A stretch of DNA of 64,000 bases from Haliscomenobacteraceae bacterium (GCA_947501115.1 CANMVX010000001.1:62001-126000), one strand, 5' to 3'. Shown: positions 18,036 through 26,991, counted from the stretch's first letter. Notes: generated by a model not told the origin, from the sequence alone. Program-made: numbers and translations.

Positions 18036-18722
18036 ATGTCTCAACAAATTGTTCGCATGCAAGATGCTTCTATTTTTCAGGAAGATAAATTGATTTTGCA
18101 ACAAGTTAATGTAAGAATACATGCCGGTGAGTTTACTTATCTAATTGGTAAAACGGGCAGTGGAAAATCTAGTTTATTGAAGGTTTTATATGCTGCATTA
18201 CCCCTTAAAAAAGGTATTGGTGAGGTGGCAGGTTTCGATCTTTCTAAATTAAACAGAAAAACAATTCCATCCCTGAGAAAAAAATTAGGTATTGTTTTTC
18301 AAGATTTTAATCTTCTCACAGATAGAAACGTGGAAGAAAATCTTGATTTTGTTCTACAAGCGACAGGTTGGACTGACAAGGTGCAGAGAACCCATCGGAT
18401 AAATACCGTTTTGGAACAAGTAGGTTTATCTGGTATGTTAAAATCAATGCCGCATCAACTTTCCGGCGGGGAACAACAAAGGGTCGTCATTGCCCGCGCG
18501 CTGGTAAATAGTCCGGAAATTATTTTAGCTGACGAGCCAACGGGAAATTTGGACCCTGACACTTCAGATGATATTCTCATGTTGTTGAGAGAGATTTCAA
18601 AAAAAAATAATACAGCCGTTCTATTTGCTACCCATGATTATAGGATTTTGGAAACTTTTCCAGCCAGAATTATTCGATGCGTTAATGGGAGAATTTATGA
18701 CGATCAGGAATTAGCGGTATGA
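18036..18722 (+). CDS. ftsE: FtsE-type ABC transporter ATPase
   Basis: A 228-residue ABC ATPase. Walker A is GKTGSGKS (38-45), the Q-loop is VFQDFNLL, the signature is LSGGEQQ (142-148), Walker B is IILADEP (162-168), and the H-loop His is 200. FtsE binds FtsX in the inner membrane and, by its ATPase cycle, activates peptidoglycan hydrolases during division. The sequence shape ([19 protein letters not shown]-like) is that of Bacteroidota FtsE. No ftsX neighbour is present; the flanking genes are on the opposite strand, so this is a monocistronic unit here. Confidence 0.88.
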   Translation: MSQQIVRMQDASIFQEDKLILQQVNVRIHAGEFTYLIGKTGSGKSSLLKVLYAALPLKKGIGEVAGFDLSKLNRKTIPSLRKKLGIVFQDFNLLTDRNVEENLDFVLQATGWTDKVQRTHRINTVLEQVGLSGMLKSMPHQLSGGEQQRVVIARALVNSPEIILADEPTGNLDPDTSDDILMLLREISKKNNTAVLFATHDYRILETFPARIIRCVNGRIYDDQELAV

Positions 18723-18751
18723 TAAAATATTAACAACATTATTTTAGCAGG

Positions 18752-19297
18752 TTAAAGTTCCCCTTTTGCTTTCATTAGTGCCAGTTTGTAAACGCCAATG
18801 ATAGTTATGGCATCTGTTATTTCGCCAGCTTCAATTTGGTTTAAAGCCTCCTCCAGGGTTACTTTTTTGACACTTAAATTTTCTGTTTCCTCCGGATTTG
18901 ATTCGCCAGCTATGAGTTGTCTTGCTAAAAACAACTGCCCCACTTCGTCGGTAACGGAGTTCGATAAATGAAAAGTACAAAGAGGCAACCAATCTTTAGC
19001 TTCAAGGCCCGTTTCTTCCTTTAATTCACGTTTGGCCGTGGACAGATTATCCTCTCCAATGGGACAACCTCCTTCCGGAATTTCCCAGCAATAGGCATCT
19101 AATGGGTAGCGGTCTTGACCTACTAAAACGATATTTAAATCTTCATCTATGGCCAGTATGCCAATAGCCTTATTATGAAAATGTACCACACCATATATTC
19201 CTTCGTTTCCTGATGGATTGATTATTTCGTGGTGACTTACCTCAATCCAGGCATTGTTATATACTTCTTTTTTAGAAATGGTTTTCCAATCTGTCAT
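18752..19297 (-). CDS. Nudix hydrolase, ADP-ribose pyrophosphatase-like
   Basis: A 181-residue protein with a complete Nudix box, G-x5-E-x7-R-E-L-x-E-E-x-G-L, beginning at GGCPIGED and ending REL-KEETGL. The preceding WEIPEGG segment is typical of ADP-ribose/NUDT5-type hydrolases, which cleave nucleoside diphosphate sugars with magnesium. The gene is the last of the minus-strand run 21662-18752 and starts 4 bases after the stop of the YdcF-like gene. Exact substrate is not determinable; ADP-ribose is the best guess. Confidence 0.82.
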   Translation of the reverse strand: MTDWKTISKKEVYNNAWIEVSHHEIINPSGNEGIYGVVHFHNKAIGILAIDEDLNIVLVGQDRYPLDAYCWEIPEGGCPIGEDNLSTAKRELKEETGLEAKDWLPLCTFHLSNSVTDEVGQLFLARQLIAGESNPEETENLSVKKVTLEEALNQIEAGEITDAITIIGVYKLALMKAKGEL

Positions 19298-19301
19298 AGC
19301 A

Positions 19302-20075
19302 TCAATTATAGCCTTTGATTTTATAAGTTATGACCCCAATCCATTCATGAAGGATAGCCTCCCAGGCAAATAGTTTTGAGGAGGAGGGTTCTAAAAATAA
19401 TTTTAACAGATTATCATGCTTTTGCCTGTAGTAATCTGTTGGATAAATCGTGGTAGGTAATCCTGCCTTATCATAACAAGCTTTGGACCTTGGCATGTGT
19501 AAGGCACTGGTAACCAATAGACAAGATGCATTTTTTTGAAGAGAATCTACTATTTGTTTTGAAAAAATGGCATTTTCCCAAGTATTTCTGGATTTATTCT
19601 CAACAATGAATGCACTGTCGGGCAGACCTAGAGTTTTTAAAAAGGGAGCAACATATTCTGCTTCCCCATATTTGTCGCCCAATAATTTGCCAGAACCACC
19701 AGTAAGTATAATTTTTTTACCAATGCCTTTTTTGTACAAATTCAATGCAGTTATAAGTCGATTACCTCCTTTTAATCCTAATTGAAATTCAGATTTCCCC
19801 ATGGCCGTCTGGAAATCACTATATCCACCAAGTAATATGATAAAATCATATTCTTTTTCTAAATTTTTTATGGCGACAGGTTCAGGTTCCCACCAATTAA
19901 CAACGCCTTGAAAAACAGCGCCATTGGTTAACAGGAGGAGCAAAATAAAACCCGTTAAGAAAAAAGACCGTTTCCGTTTTTCATTTTTCAAGAAAAATGA
20001 AAGTAAGAAGCAAGCTATAATCCAAACAATGGGTTTAATGCAAAAGGCAAAAATCTTAGATAGTATGAAAAACAT
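19302..20075 (-). CDS. YdcF/DUF218 family membrane protein (ElyC-like)
   Basis: A 257-residue protein with two N-terminal transmembrane helices (about 1-26 and 37-57) and a DUF218 domain. Motifs include IILLGGYSD, ILTGGSG, GEAEYVAPFLK, SRNTWENA and LLVTSALHMPRSKAC. This is the SanA/ElyC-like arrangement; ElyC in Escherichia coli is linked to envelope biogenesis and lipid carrier use. The function here is therefore tentative. It lies 15 bases after the rhomboid gene and 4 bases before the Nudix gene, so the run is probably one transcript. Confidence 0.8.
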   Translation of the reverse strand: MFFILSKIFAFCIKPIVWIIACFLLSFFLKNEKRKRSFFLTGFILLLLLTNGAVFQGVVNWWEPEPVAIKNLEKEYDFIILLGGYSDFQTAMGKSEFQLGLKGGNRLITALNLYKKGIGKKIILTGGSGKLLGDKYGEAEYVAPFLKTLGLPDSAFIVENKSRNTWENAIFSKQIVDSLQKNASCLLVTSALHMPRSKACYDKAGLPTTIYPTDYYRQKHDNLLKLFLEPSSSKLFAWEAILHEWIGVITYKIKGYN

Positions 20076-20090
20076 AAGGCTATTGTTATA

Positions 20091-20741
20091 TTATTGTAAA
20101 AAAGTAGGCCAGCTAGGTCCTTCCATAAGTTTGCCTATGAAGTACTGAATAAACTCGGGCTTCAAGATACTGGCAGAAATAAAGGCAAAGGCTAAGCCAA
20201 AGGTAGCTCCCCAAAAATGGGCATTATGTCCTATATTATCGCCCCCTCTTTTGTCCATGTAGGAGGAATAATACAAATAAGCAATGCCTAAAAATAAAGC
20301 GGGGAGGGGAGGAAAAAGAAACCAATTCCATGGATCTTGGACTATATAAACAAAAACTAAGGCTGAAGTAGCGCCACTCGCACCCAATGATCTATAAGAT
20401 GGATTATCCTGATGCTTGAAATAGTCAGGTATGCTGGAAAAAATCACCGCGCCAAGGAAAAATAATACAAATACCAGTGAAGCATATTCGGCACCAAAAA
20501 GATAGCTAAAAAACCTTTCGGCTACTTCACCAAATTGATATAACACAAATAAATTAATCAACAGATGATTCCAATCGGCATGAATGAAAGCATGGGTGAT
20601 AAATCGCACCCATTCACCATTATATTTTATGGCATAAGGGTGAAATAGTAACCTCGCTTTTACCTGATCTTTATTAAAACCTTGCCAGGAAATAAAACCA
20701 ATAATGATTACCAATAAAAGGGTCAGACTTAGATTTTCCAT
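20091..20741 (-). CDS. Rhomboid-family intramembrane serine protease
   Basis: A 216-residue multispan membrane protein. The catalytic pair is present: GASGATSA (Ser122) and the C-terminal NAHFWGATFG (His175). The oxyanion-side HxxxN motif is WNHLLINL (His59, Asn63). Rhomboids cut within transmembrane helices of substrates. The number of predicted helices is at least six. It lies in the run 21662-18752, 15 bases after rlmH and 15 bases before the YdcF-like gene. The substrate is unknown. Confidence 0.88.
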   Translation of the reverse strand: MENLSLTLLLVIIIGFISWQGFNKDQVKARLLFHPYAIKYNGEWVRFITHAFIHADWNHLLINLFVLYQFGEVAERFFSYLFGAEYASLVFVLFFLGAVIFSSIPDYFKHQDNPSYRSLGASGATSALVFVYIVQDPWNWFLFPPLPALFLGIAYLYYSSYMDKRGGDNIGHNAHFWGATFGLAFAFISASILKPEFIQYFIGKLMEGPSWPTFLQ

Positions 20742-20756
20742 ATTTTCTTACAAGAT

Positions 20757-21230
20757 TTAGGCATTGTGATAAGGTTCGTTATTCAATATAGTGAACCCTC
20801 GGTAGATTTGTTCTAAAAAAAATAACCTTACCATCTGATGTGAAAAGGTCATTTTGGATAATGAAATTTTAAAATTCGCCCGCTGCTGTAATTCCGGGGA
20901 AAATCCAAATGAACCACCCACCAGAAATATAAGCTTTTTGTAAGACTTATTTAACTCTTTTTCAATAAATTGAGAAAATTGTACAGATGAAAATTCTTTT
21001 CCACCCTCATCGAGCAGTATTAAATAATCTTGAGGAATTAATTTTTGAAGTACTTTTTCTCCTTCTTTAAGAAGTCTGTCCCTGGCAGCATAGCTACCCG
21101 CATCCTTTATATCAGGAATAATAACAGCTTCGAAGGGTACGTACTTCTTAATTCTTCCGGTAAAATCATCTATTCCTATTTGTAGATAGGCGGGGGACGT
21201 TTTTCCAATAAACCAGGCTTCTATTTTCAC
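20757..21230 (-). CDS. rlmH: 23S rRNA (pseudouridine1915-N3)-methyltransferase RlmH
   Basis: A 157-residue SPOUT methyltransferase, the normal length for the family. Diagnostic segments are LILLDEGGKEFSS, the SAM-binding FLVGGSFGFSPE (about 103-113), SLSKMTFSHQMVRLFFLEQIYR (HQMVR at 131-135) and the terminal NNEPYH (151-155). RlmH methylates pseudouridine 1915 in helix 69 of the 23S rRNA of assembled ribosomes. It begins 6 bases after the stop of the 141-residue gene and is followed by the rhomboid gene. Confidence 0.95.
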   Translation of the reverse strand: MKIEAWFIGKTSPAYLQIGIDDFTGRIKKYVPFEAVIIPDIKDAGSYAARDRLLKEGEKVLQKLIPQDYLILLDEGGKEFSSVQFSQFIEKELNKSYKKLIFLVGGSFGFSPELQQRANFKISLSKMTFSHQMVRLFFLEQIYRGFTILNNEPYHNA

Positions 21231-21236
21231 TAACTA

Positions 21237-21662
21237 TTACGCAATAGGGGGCTCTCCGATATACACACGTATTTCAGGACTTAACTTAATGCGAAGACGA
21301 AGATAAAAATCCTCAGGCATTTCTGGCTTAATTTTATGATACATTTTAAAAGTTGACTTTAAGGTATTGTAAACCAAAGCTAAACTTTTATTTTTTTCAT
21401 TCAGTAAAATGAGTTCTTCCCATTTTTCTAAAGGGAAGTCAACACATTTTCCTCTGAATTCTGCATCTATAGACGGATTTAAGGAAGCGCTAAATGAAAA
21501 ACTATATAACTGCAAGCCTGATTCCTCAATTTGTGGAATGATTTTAATCCAGTCTTCAACCATTTTCTCATATTGATTTTTGGCGCTGGCTGAAATATTC
21601 TCTGCCTGGTTTTTTATATTGTTTTTAGCGTCGTCTAAGAGATTTAAAATCTTGTCAACCAT
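21237..21662 (-). CDS. Hypothetical protein, 141 residues, upstream of rlmH
   Basis: I do not recognise this protein. It has no signal peptide or transmembrane segment. The first 40 residues are amphipathic and helix-rich (LLDDAKNNIKNQAENISASAKNQYEKM), followed by a compact alpha/beta segment that ends in RIKLSPEIRVYIGEPP. It is 6 bases upstream of rlmH on the same strand, so probably cotranscribed. It is the first gene of the run that ends at 18752. The 46 bases before it separate it from the adhesin-like gene of the sigma operon and hold no clear promoter. Confidence 0.6.
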   Translation of the reverse strand: MVDKILNLLDDAKNNIKNQAENISASAKNQYEKMVEDWIKIIPQIEESGLQLYSFSFSASLNPSIDAEFRGKCVDFPLEKWEELILLNEKNKSLALVYNTLKSTFKMYHKIKPEMPEDFYLRLRIKLSPEIRVYIGEPPIA

Positions 21663-21708
21663 GGTTATTGTTTTATTTTAATAACATATAAAACAAAAAA
21701 TGGTTCTT

Positions 21709-22764
21709 TTATTGGTTTGGCGCGTCAATGACTAAACTTCCGTAGTTTAACTCTGCTTGAAGGAAAAACCCTCGAGCTGTTCTGTAATAACCCTTATATT
21801 CTTTTGTAGATGATTCAACCCTTTTGAGATTAAAATGAACAGAGGAAGGGAATTTAAATGAAGCATATTTACCAATAGTATAAAATTCAAAGGCATTGTC
21901 ATTTGGCATTTTAAGGTTAAAACCAGTATAACTACCAAATAATCTTACCTTCTCTACCTGTTGGCCTAATGTTAAGGTATATCCACCATATTTTGCATCA
22001 ATTTCAATGCTTTCTATTCCCCCAATCTTATAAGTATCATAACCTGAACTAATTTTCAAAATATTGCCATTTAATATGTTTACATTAGAATATTTTGTAA
22101 TTAAATCTGCCTTTTTGACTTCCTCTGCTTTTAGATTGCTATACTTAATGTCAGCATTGAGGTTATTTGCTTTTCCCATAGTTCCATTCCCATATCCAAG
22201 CAGAATGTTTGTATTGCCTTTGACGTCATTTAATGTGAAATTGCCATACTTTATATCAATATTTGCATTGCCCCCAATGGATTTTGCCGTTAAATTTCCA
22301 TATTTAAGATTTACATCCACACTGTTTTCATAAGGAAGCCATACCTCATAATTTATTCTGAATTCATTACTCGAAGACTTATCAATCATTGAAGAAAGTA
22401 GATCTCCTAATGAGTTTATTATATTATTATGTGTTTGCATATTAAATTGAAGGACAGTGGCCGCACTTACGTTTGATGAACTATTGGAAAAATCAATTTT
22501 GATACCATCAAACAAATCATTTGCGGCATTTTTATTTGAAGCTTTTACTTCTATTTGAACTATTATTTTAACCGCATCTTTATCCCAATTATTTAATACA
22601 ACATGACCATATTTATTGGTGATACTTGTTTTTCCATTGGCGTTGATATTAAATTCCTCTGTGATTTTTTTTGTAAACGTCTCTTTCACTCCACCAGCTT
22701 CCGTTATAAAAGGTATTATGAAGGTTGCGATAGTTAAAACGATAACTTTAAATTGCTTTTTCAT
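21709..22764 (-). CDS. DUF4097-like putative adhesin of the ECF sigma operon
   Basis: A 351-residue exported protein with a signal peptide (about residues 1-22, ending TEAG). The mature part is a right-handed beta-helix-like repeat region with recurring Y-G/S-N motifs about every 15-20 residues: KYGNLTAK, KYGNFTLN, GYGNGTM, KYSNLKA, KYSNVNI and KYGGYTL. This is the DUF4097/DUF4098-type head domain often found next to ECF sigma and anti-sigma genes of Bacteroidota. The gene overlaps the anti-sigma gene by 17 bases, so translation is coupled. The protein may be surface exposed or act as the output or sensor of the sigma pathway; that role is inference. Confidence 0.72.
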   Translation of the reverse strand: MKKQFKVIVLTIATFIIPFITEAGGVKETFTKKITEEFNINANGKTSITNKYGHVVLNNWDKDAVKIIVQIEVKASNKNAANDLFDGIKIDFSNSSSNVSAATVLQFNMQTHNNIINSLGDLLSSMIDKSSSNEFRINYEVWLPYENSVDVNLKYGNLTAKSIGGNANIDIKYGNFTLNDVKGNTNILLGYGNGTMGKANNLNADIKYSNLKAEEVKKADLITKYSNVNILNGNILKISSGYDTYKIGGIESIEIDAKYGGYTLTLGQQVEKVRLFGSYTGFNLKMPNDNAFEFYTIGKYASFKFPSSVHFNLKRVESSTKEYKGYYRTARGFFLQAELNYGSLVIDAPNQ

Positions 22765-23284
22765 CTTGTTTTTGTGTTTTTGACTCTAAACGATAAATAA
22801 TTTTATCAAGAATGTTAATTTTCGTTTGATATCCCCGTTTGAGCTGTTCTAAAATAATTTTTTCCTGACCCGAAGGAATTCGTTCCAATTCCTTTTTTAA
22901 CTCCTCCATAGATCTGTCTATTTGTTGTAAATCTGAAAAAATGCTTTCCTCTGCATTTAATTCCCTTAACTGAAATAGTTTTTCGTTAATGCTCTTTTGC
23001 GATACCATTTCGAAATCGGTAAATGGTTTCGATGCCATTCCATAATTCCAAAGGGGCGATTCTTTTTTATTTGCCAGGAGAAAGCCAAGAGTACCACCAA
23101 TGACGAGTAAGGTAAAACCTGCAGCAATACTCCTAAATAGGTTAGAACGATACCATACTGTGCGCAATGTATGGGGGTTAACCTGTTTGGAAATATTTTC
23201 CCAAATTTTTTCATCAGGAATTTTCACATCGAATAATTCCCTTTCTTCCTGAACAAATTTTTCTAAATCATCTATTTTATTCAT
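22748..23284 (-). CDS. Membrane protein, probable anti-sigma factor
   Basis: A 178-residue protein with one transmembrane helix at about 53-70 and a coiled-coil-rich C-terminal domain of about 100 residues (QLRELNAEES, EELKKELERI). The zinc anti-sigma motif HxxxCxxC is absent. Its position, directly after the ECF sigma gene with the ATGA overlap of 4 bases at 23281-23284, and its size and topology make an anti-sigma role likely. The following adhesin-like gene overlaps it by 17 bases. The function is inferred from context, not from a motif. Confidence 0.65.
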   Translation of the reverse strand: MNKIDDLEKFVQEERELFDVKIPDEKIWENISKQVNPHTLRTVWYRSNLFRSIAAGFTLLVIGGTLGFLLANKKESPLWNYGMASKPFTDFEMVSQKSINEKLFQLRELNAEESIFSDLQQIDRSMEELKKELERIPSGQEKIILEQLKRGYQTKINILDKIIYRLESKTQKQDEKAI

Positions 23285-23832
23285 TTTCTTAGGGTTTCTC
23301 TGATTTTTTGTTTTGCTCTGCTATACTGCGATTTTGAAGTGGCCACAGAAATATTCAGGATATTTGCAATTTCTTCATGATCGTAACCCTCAAAAAGATA
23401 AAGATTACAAACCGTTTTATATCCAGTTGGCAATGCTGCGACAGCTTCGGTAATCATTGGAATCATGCTTTGATTATATTCAAATTGCTGCTCATTATTG
23501 CTTTCCTCATAAGGAATTTCAAAATGATGAGAATTTAAATCCTGGAATGCCAGGTTTTTTTCCTTCAACTTATTAATGCATTGATAAATGACAATTTTTT
23601 TTATCCAGGCTCCAATAGTGGACTCTCCTCGAAAAGATTCCATGTTTTTAAAAATTAGGATAAACGCATTTTGTAATGCTTCTTCCGCGTCCCTGCTGTC
23701 ACTCAAAAATCGGAGACAGGTATTATACATGGCTTTTGAAAAGGCATGATAAAGATCATATTGTGCCTTGTGATTACCTTGCAAACATTTTTTAACCAAG
23801 CTGTGAATGTCTTCTGTATTGGGTTGTTCCAT
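23281..23832 (-). CDS. ECF RNA polymerase sigma-70 factor
   Basis: A 183-residue ECF sigma factor. Region 2 is visible at about 15-80 (LYHAFSKAMYNTCLRFL, DAEEALQNAFILIFKNM) and region 4 at about 125-180 (LPTGYKTVCNLYLFEGYDHEEIANIL, followed by SVATSKSQYSRAKQKIRE). It directs polymerase to a regulon that normally includes its own operon. The anti-sigma and adhesin-like genes follow with overlaps, so the three form one operon. A -7-like box (TAATATTG on the minus strand, 23890-23897) lies inside the intergenic segment that also holds the inverted repeats near the divergent tetR gene. Confidence 0.9.
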   Translation of the reverse strand: MEQPNTEDIHSLVKKCLQGNHKAQYDLYHAFSKAMYNTCLRFLSDSRDAEEALQNAFILIFKNMESFRGESTIGAWIKKIVIYQCINKLKEKNLAFQDLNSHHFEIPYEESNNEQQFEYNQSMIPMITEAVAALPTGYKTVCNLYLFEGYDHEEIANILNISVATSKSQYSRAKQKIRETLRK

Positions 23833-23898
23833 TTTTTACCCTTGTTTCAATCCTAAGGACTGAATATTTTTAAAATGGTTGCATTTTTTCAATATTAG

Positions 23899-23927
23899 CA
23901 TTAAACCTTTTTTAATGAACAATGTTC
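23899..23927. promoter_or_regulatory. Inverted repeats between ECF sigma and tetR, possible TetR operator
   Basis: CATTAAA-ccttt-TTTAATG (23899-23917) and GAACA-a-TGTTC (23917-23927) are two adjoining perfect inverted repeats, 22 bases upstream of the tetR start. They fall between the -7-like box and the TTC-like -33 element of the divergent sigma gene, so a bound repressor could affect both. TetR proteins commonly bind such sites beside their own genes. Confidence 0.4.
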
Positions 23928-23949
23928 TAAAAAAAAACAACGTTTATAA

Positions 23950-24567
23950 ATGGGGGTGTCAGAAAGAAGAATACGAGAGCGATTAGATGCCAGGCAATCT
24001 ATTTTAGCCACGGCAAGAGAATTATTTTTGTTGAAGGGATTTGAAGCTACCACCATTAGAAATATTGCAGAGAAAATTGAATATAGTCCATCTACCATTT
24101 ACCAACACTTTAAGGACAAAAATGAAATTTTTTATACGATTCATTCTGAAGCCTTTGCCGAATTGGTTAGGTATTTGAATGCATCGGAAATGCATAAGAA
24201 TCCAATGGATCAACTCATAGCTCTTGGGCAAATTTATATACAGTTTGCCCTTGAAAATCCCGAACTCTATGATTTGATGTTTATTATGGAAGCACCCATT
24301 GATTTTCTGAATTATTTAGAGGATGCTAATTGGATAGAGGGTAAAATGGCTTTTGATTATTTGAAATCTGTCATTGCTAATTGTATCCAGCAGGGTCTTA
24401 TAAAAGAAACGGATCTGGAGTCGCTTTCCTACCTGATTTGGAGCACTGTTCATGGATTAGTTACCATTTCCATAAGAAAAAGAGGCTTAAAAATAGGGTT
24501 ATCTGACCCGGACACTATTATTCAACGATCATTTGCTATTTTCAGTCATTTATTGGTTAAATCCTAA
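23950..24567 (+). CDS. TetR/AcrR family transcriptional regulator (first efflux operon)
   Basis: A 205-residue regulator. The N-terminal helix-turn-helix domain covers about 8-55, with the family pattern ARELFLLKGFEATTIRNIAEKI followed by STIYQHFKDK. The C-terminal domain of about 140 residues should bind a ligand and form dimers. The downstream TolC, fusion-protein and RND genes (17 bases to the next gene) make local repression of an efflux operon the likely role. Inverted repeats at 23899-23927 are candidate operators. The inducer is unknown. Confidence 0.85.
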   Translation: MGVSERRIRERLDARQSILATARELFLLKGFEATTIRNIAEKIEYSPSTIYQHFKDKNEIFYTIHSEAFAELVRYLNASEMHKNPMDQLIALGQIYIQFALENPELYDLMFIMEAPIDFLNYLEDANWIEGKMAFDYLKSVIANCIQQGLIKETDLESLSYLIWSTVHGLVTISIRKRGLKIGLSDPDTIIQRSFAIFSHLLVKS

Positions 24568-24584
24568 TTTCATATATACGAAAA

Positions 24585-25925
24585 ATGAAATATTTACATC
24601 GCTTTTATCTTTTCTTTCTCATCATTTGCCTTCCAAAGTTGGTTATATCTCAAAAACCGCTGCTGGACCAGTATATTGATGAGGCTATTCAACAAAATCT
24701 TGTGTTGAAGCAAAAAAATATTCCCCTTGCCAAAAGTAGATTGGCTTTAAAAGAAGCAGAAAAAAGATTTAAACCAACTGCAGATTTTTCATTTTCATAT
24801 ACGCTGGCTTTGGGTGGTCGGGCTATTGATTTACCCATTGGTGATTTATTGAATCCAGTTTATAGCACTTTGAATAGGTTAACTCAAAGCACTCAGTTTC
24901 CACAAGTGGAGAATGTTGAAAATCAATTTTTACCCAACGATTTTTATGATGGAAGAGTTAGAATTTCTTATCCACTTTTCAATAAGGATCTTTTACTTCA
25001 AAAGGAAGTAAGAATTCAAGAAATTCAATTACAGGAAAACGAGATTGAAATTTATAAAAAAGATTTGGTTTTGGCTGTTAAAATGGCGTATTACCAGTAT
25101 GGTTTAGCTTTGGAAAGTCAAAAAATCTTAGCTAATACAAATAGTCTGCTCGAAAAATCTCTTCAAACGGTTCAAATTTTAGTTCGTGAGGGAAAGGCAA
25201 TCCCTTCTCAGGTACTAAGAGCTGAAAATGAGATTACCATGATTCAATCAAAATTGAAAGAGGCTGAATATAATGTAGCTAATGCCAGACTTTACCTGAA
25301 ATTTTTGTTAAACAGGGAAAATGAAAAGGATCTTGGTTTCGAAAAACCAGCTTTTATCATTGATAAAATGGGAGATGTAGAGGGTATTAATTATGTTTCA
25401 TCAAATCCTATGCTTAATAAAATCTCGTTAGGCTTATCTATTCAATCCTTAATGGAAAAAAGGAACCAACAATATTTTATGCCTCAGATCAGCTTATTTT
25501 CTGATATTGGTTCACAGGAATTCAAATGGCAATTCAGTAGGAAAAGTGTTTATATAATGGGAGGCTTACAGCTTTCCATGCCTTTATGGACAAATAAAAT
25601 CAATAAAATTAAAGGGGAACAGATTCAATTGGATATCAAAGCTTTACAATCGAATAAGGAACTGATTGAGCAGCAGGATAAATTAGCCATTGATATAGCA
25701 AAGAACAAGTTGCTTTCTTCAAAAGCGGCTTTTATGGCCATGGAAAAACAAGTTAGTACATCAGCTACTTATTTAAGGCTTACAGAAAAGGCATTTCAAA
25801 ATGGGACGGTTTCCTTATTGGAAATGTACGATGCTCAAAATCAATATACTACTGCTTTGCTTCAGGAAAACGTAAGGTATTTCCAATTTTTAATGGCTTT
25901 AGCTGATTTACAAAAATTAATATGA
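24585..25925 (+). CDS. TolC-family outer-membrane efflux protein
   Basis: A 446-residue protein with a signal peptide (about 1-23, ending LVISQ) and two outer-membrane efflux protein repeats rich in heptad helices and Gln/Asn. Patterns such as DFSFSYTLALGG, RISYPLFNKDLLLQ, LAVKMAYYQYG, and later MPLWTNKINK and LLEMYDAQNQYTTALLQE are typical of TolC/OprM relatives. It forms the outer-membrane exit duct of the RND pump. The stop overlaps the start of the fusion-protein gene by 4 bases (ATGA at 25922-25925). Confidence 0.85.
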   Translation: MKYLHRFYLFFLIICLPKLVISQKPLLDQYIDEAIQQNLVLKQKNIPLAKSRLALKEAEKRFKPTADFSFSYTLALGGRAIDLPIGDLLNPVYSTLNRLTQSTQFPQVENVENQFLPNDFYDGRVRISYPLFNKDLLLQKEVRIQEIQLQENEIEIYKKDLVLAVKMAYYQYGLALESQKILANTNSLLEKSLQTVQILVREGKAIPSQVLRAENEITMIQSKLKEAEYNVANARLYLKFLLNRENEKDLGFEKPAFIIDKMGDVEGINYVSSNPMLNKISLGLSIQSLMEKRNQQYFMPQISLFSDIGSQEFKWQFSRKSVYIMGGLQLSMPLWTNKINKIKGEQIQLDIKALQSNKELIEQQDKLAIDIAKNKLLSSKAAFMAMEKQVSTSATYLRLTEKAFQNGTVSLLEMYDAQNQYTTALLQENVRYFQFLMALADLQKLI

Positions 25926-26980
25926 AAATGATAAAATCAACGCTTTTTACCATTATTTCAATGGGCATTTTTTTAATGTCAATGGGTTGCCATGCTGATA
26001 AAGCACCAGTTACCAATAAGTTAGATGTAGATATAATACCTGTTTCCATCATGGAACTTAAAAAAGAGGTCATTAACGAACCTTTCTTATTGTCGGGCAT
26101 TTTTACCACTGAAAATGAAAGATACCTGTCATTTAAATTAGGAGGAATCATAAATGCCGTCTTTGTTAAGGAAGGGGATGCTATAAAAAAAGGTCAAATT
26201 CTGGCATCTTTAGACCCAATAGAAATACAAAGTCAAATACAAATGTCCAAAATTGGGTTGGAAAAGGCGGAAAGAGATTTACAAAGGGTAAAAAATTTAT
26301 ATATGGACAGTGTAGCCACCCTGGAACAATTTCAAAATGCAACATCTGCTCTTTCTCTGGCAAAAGAACAATTTAAAACGGCCAGTTTTAATGGTCAATT
26401 CAGCACTATAACGGCACCTGCAGGTGGTTTCATATTAAAAAAGTTAGCCGATGTTGGTCAGGTAGTAGGCCCTGGTTCTCCTGTGTTTTTGGCGAATGAT
26501 GTAGCCGGTAATACAGCCTGGGTGCTAAAAGCAGGGGTTACGGATCATCAATGGCAGATTTTAAATGTAGGGGAAGCGGCAAGTGTAAGTTTTGAAAATG
26601 GCTCATCTGTGCCGGCAAGAATCGTTCGGAAATCAGCCCTGGTAGATCCATTTACAGGGACACTTACCGTAGAATTAAAACCCTTGAATACCTCAGAAAT
26701 TTCTCTTGCCAGTGGCATGTTTGGTAAAGCTGTAATTACTTCAACAAAAGGTATTGAGGTGTTTCGTATTCCATTTTCTGCTCTGCTTGATGCCAATCAG
26801 CAAGATGGTTTCATTTTTATTACCACGGACAAAAAAACAGCAAAAAAAGTTAAAATAAATATAGCTGGTTTTGATAAGATAGGCGCCTGGACTGATTTTA
26901 CATTTGAACCAAATACCTACCTCATCAATGAAGGTGGCCCTTATCTTACAGATGGTGCCTCTATTAATATTAAACCCTAA
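25922..26980 (+). CDS. RND efflux membrane fusion protein (AcrA-like, lipoprotein)
   Basis: A 352-residue periplasmic adaptor. The signal ends at MSMGC (Cys23), so lipid anchoring is likely although the lipobox is not ideal. The lipoyl/barrel-sandwich core is visible (GGIINAVFVKEGDAIKKGQIL, later ITAPAGGFILKKLADVGQVVGPG), with a helical hairpin between (about 100-140) and a beta-barrel domain at the C-terminal side (VEFENGSSVPARI-like). It links the RND pump to TolC. It overlaps the TolC gene by 4 bases and is followed by the pump gene after 11 bases. Confidence 0.87.
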   Translation: MKMIKSTLFTIISMGIFLMSMGCHADKAPVTNKLDVDIIPVSIMELKKEVINEPFLLSGIFTTENERYLSFKLGGIINAVFVKEGDAIKKGQILASLDPIEIQSQIQMSKIGLEKAERDLQRVKNLYMDSVATLEQFQNATSALSLAKEQFKTASFNGQFSTITAPAGGFILKKLADVGQVVGPGSPVFLANDVAGNTAWVLKAGVTDHQWQILNVGEAASVSFENGSSVPARIVRKSALVDPFTGTLTVELKPLNTSEISLASGMFGKAVITSTKGIEVFRIPFSALLDANQQDGFIFITTDKKTAKKVKINIAGFDKIGAWTDFTFEPNTYLINEGGPYLTDGASINIKP

Positions 26981-26991
26981 TCCCCTCGGTT

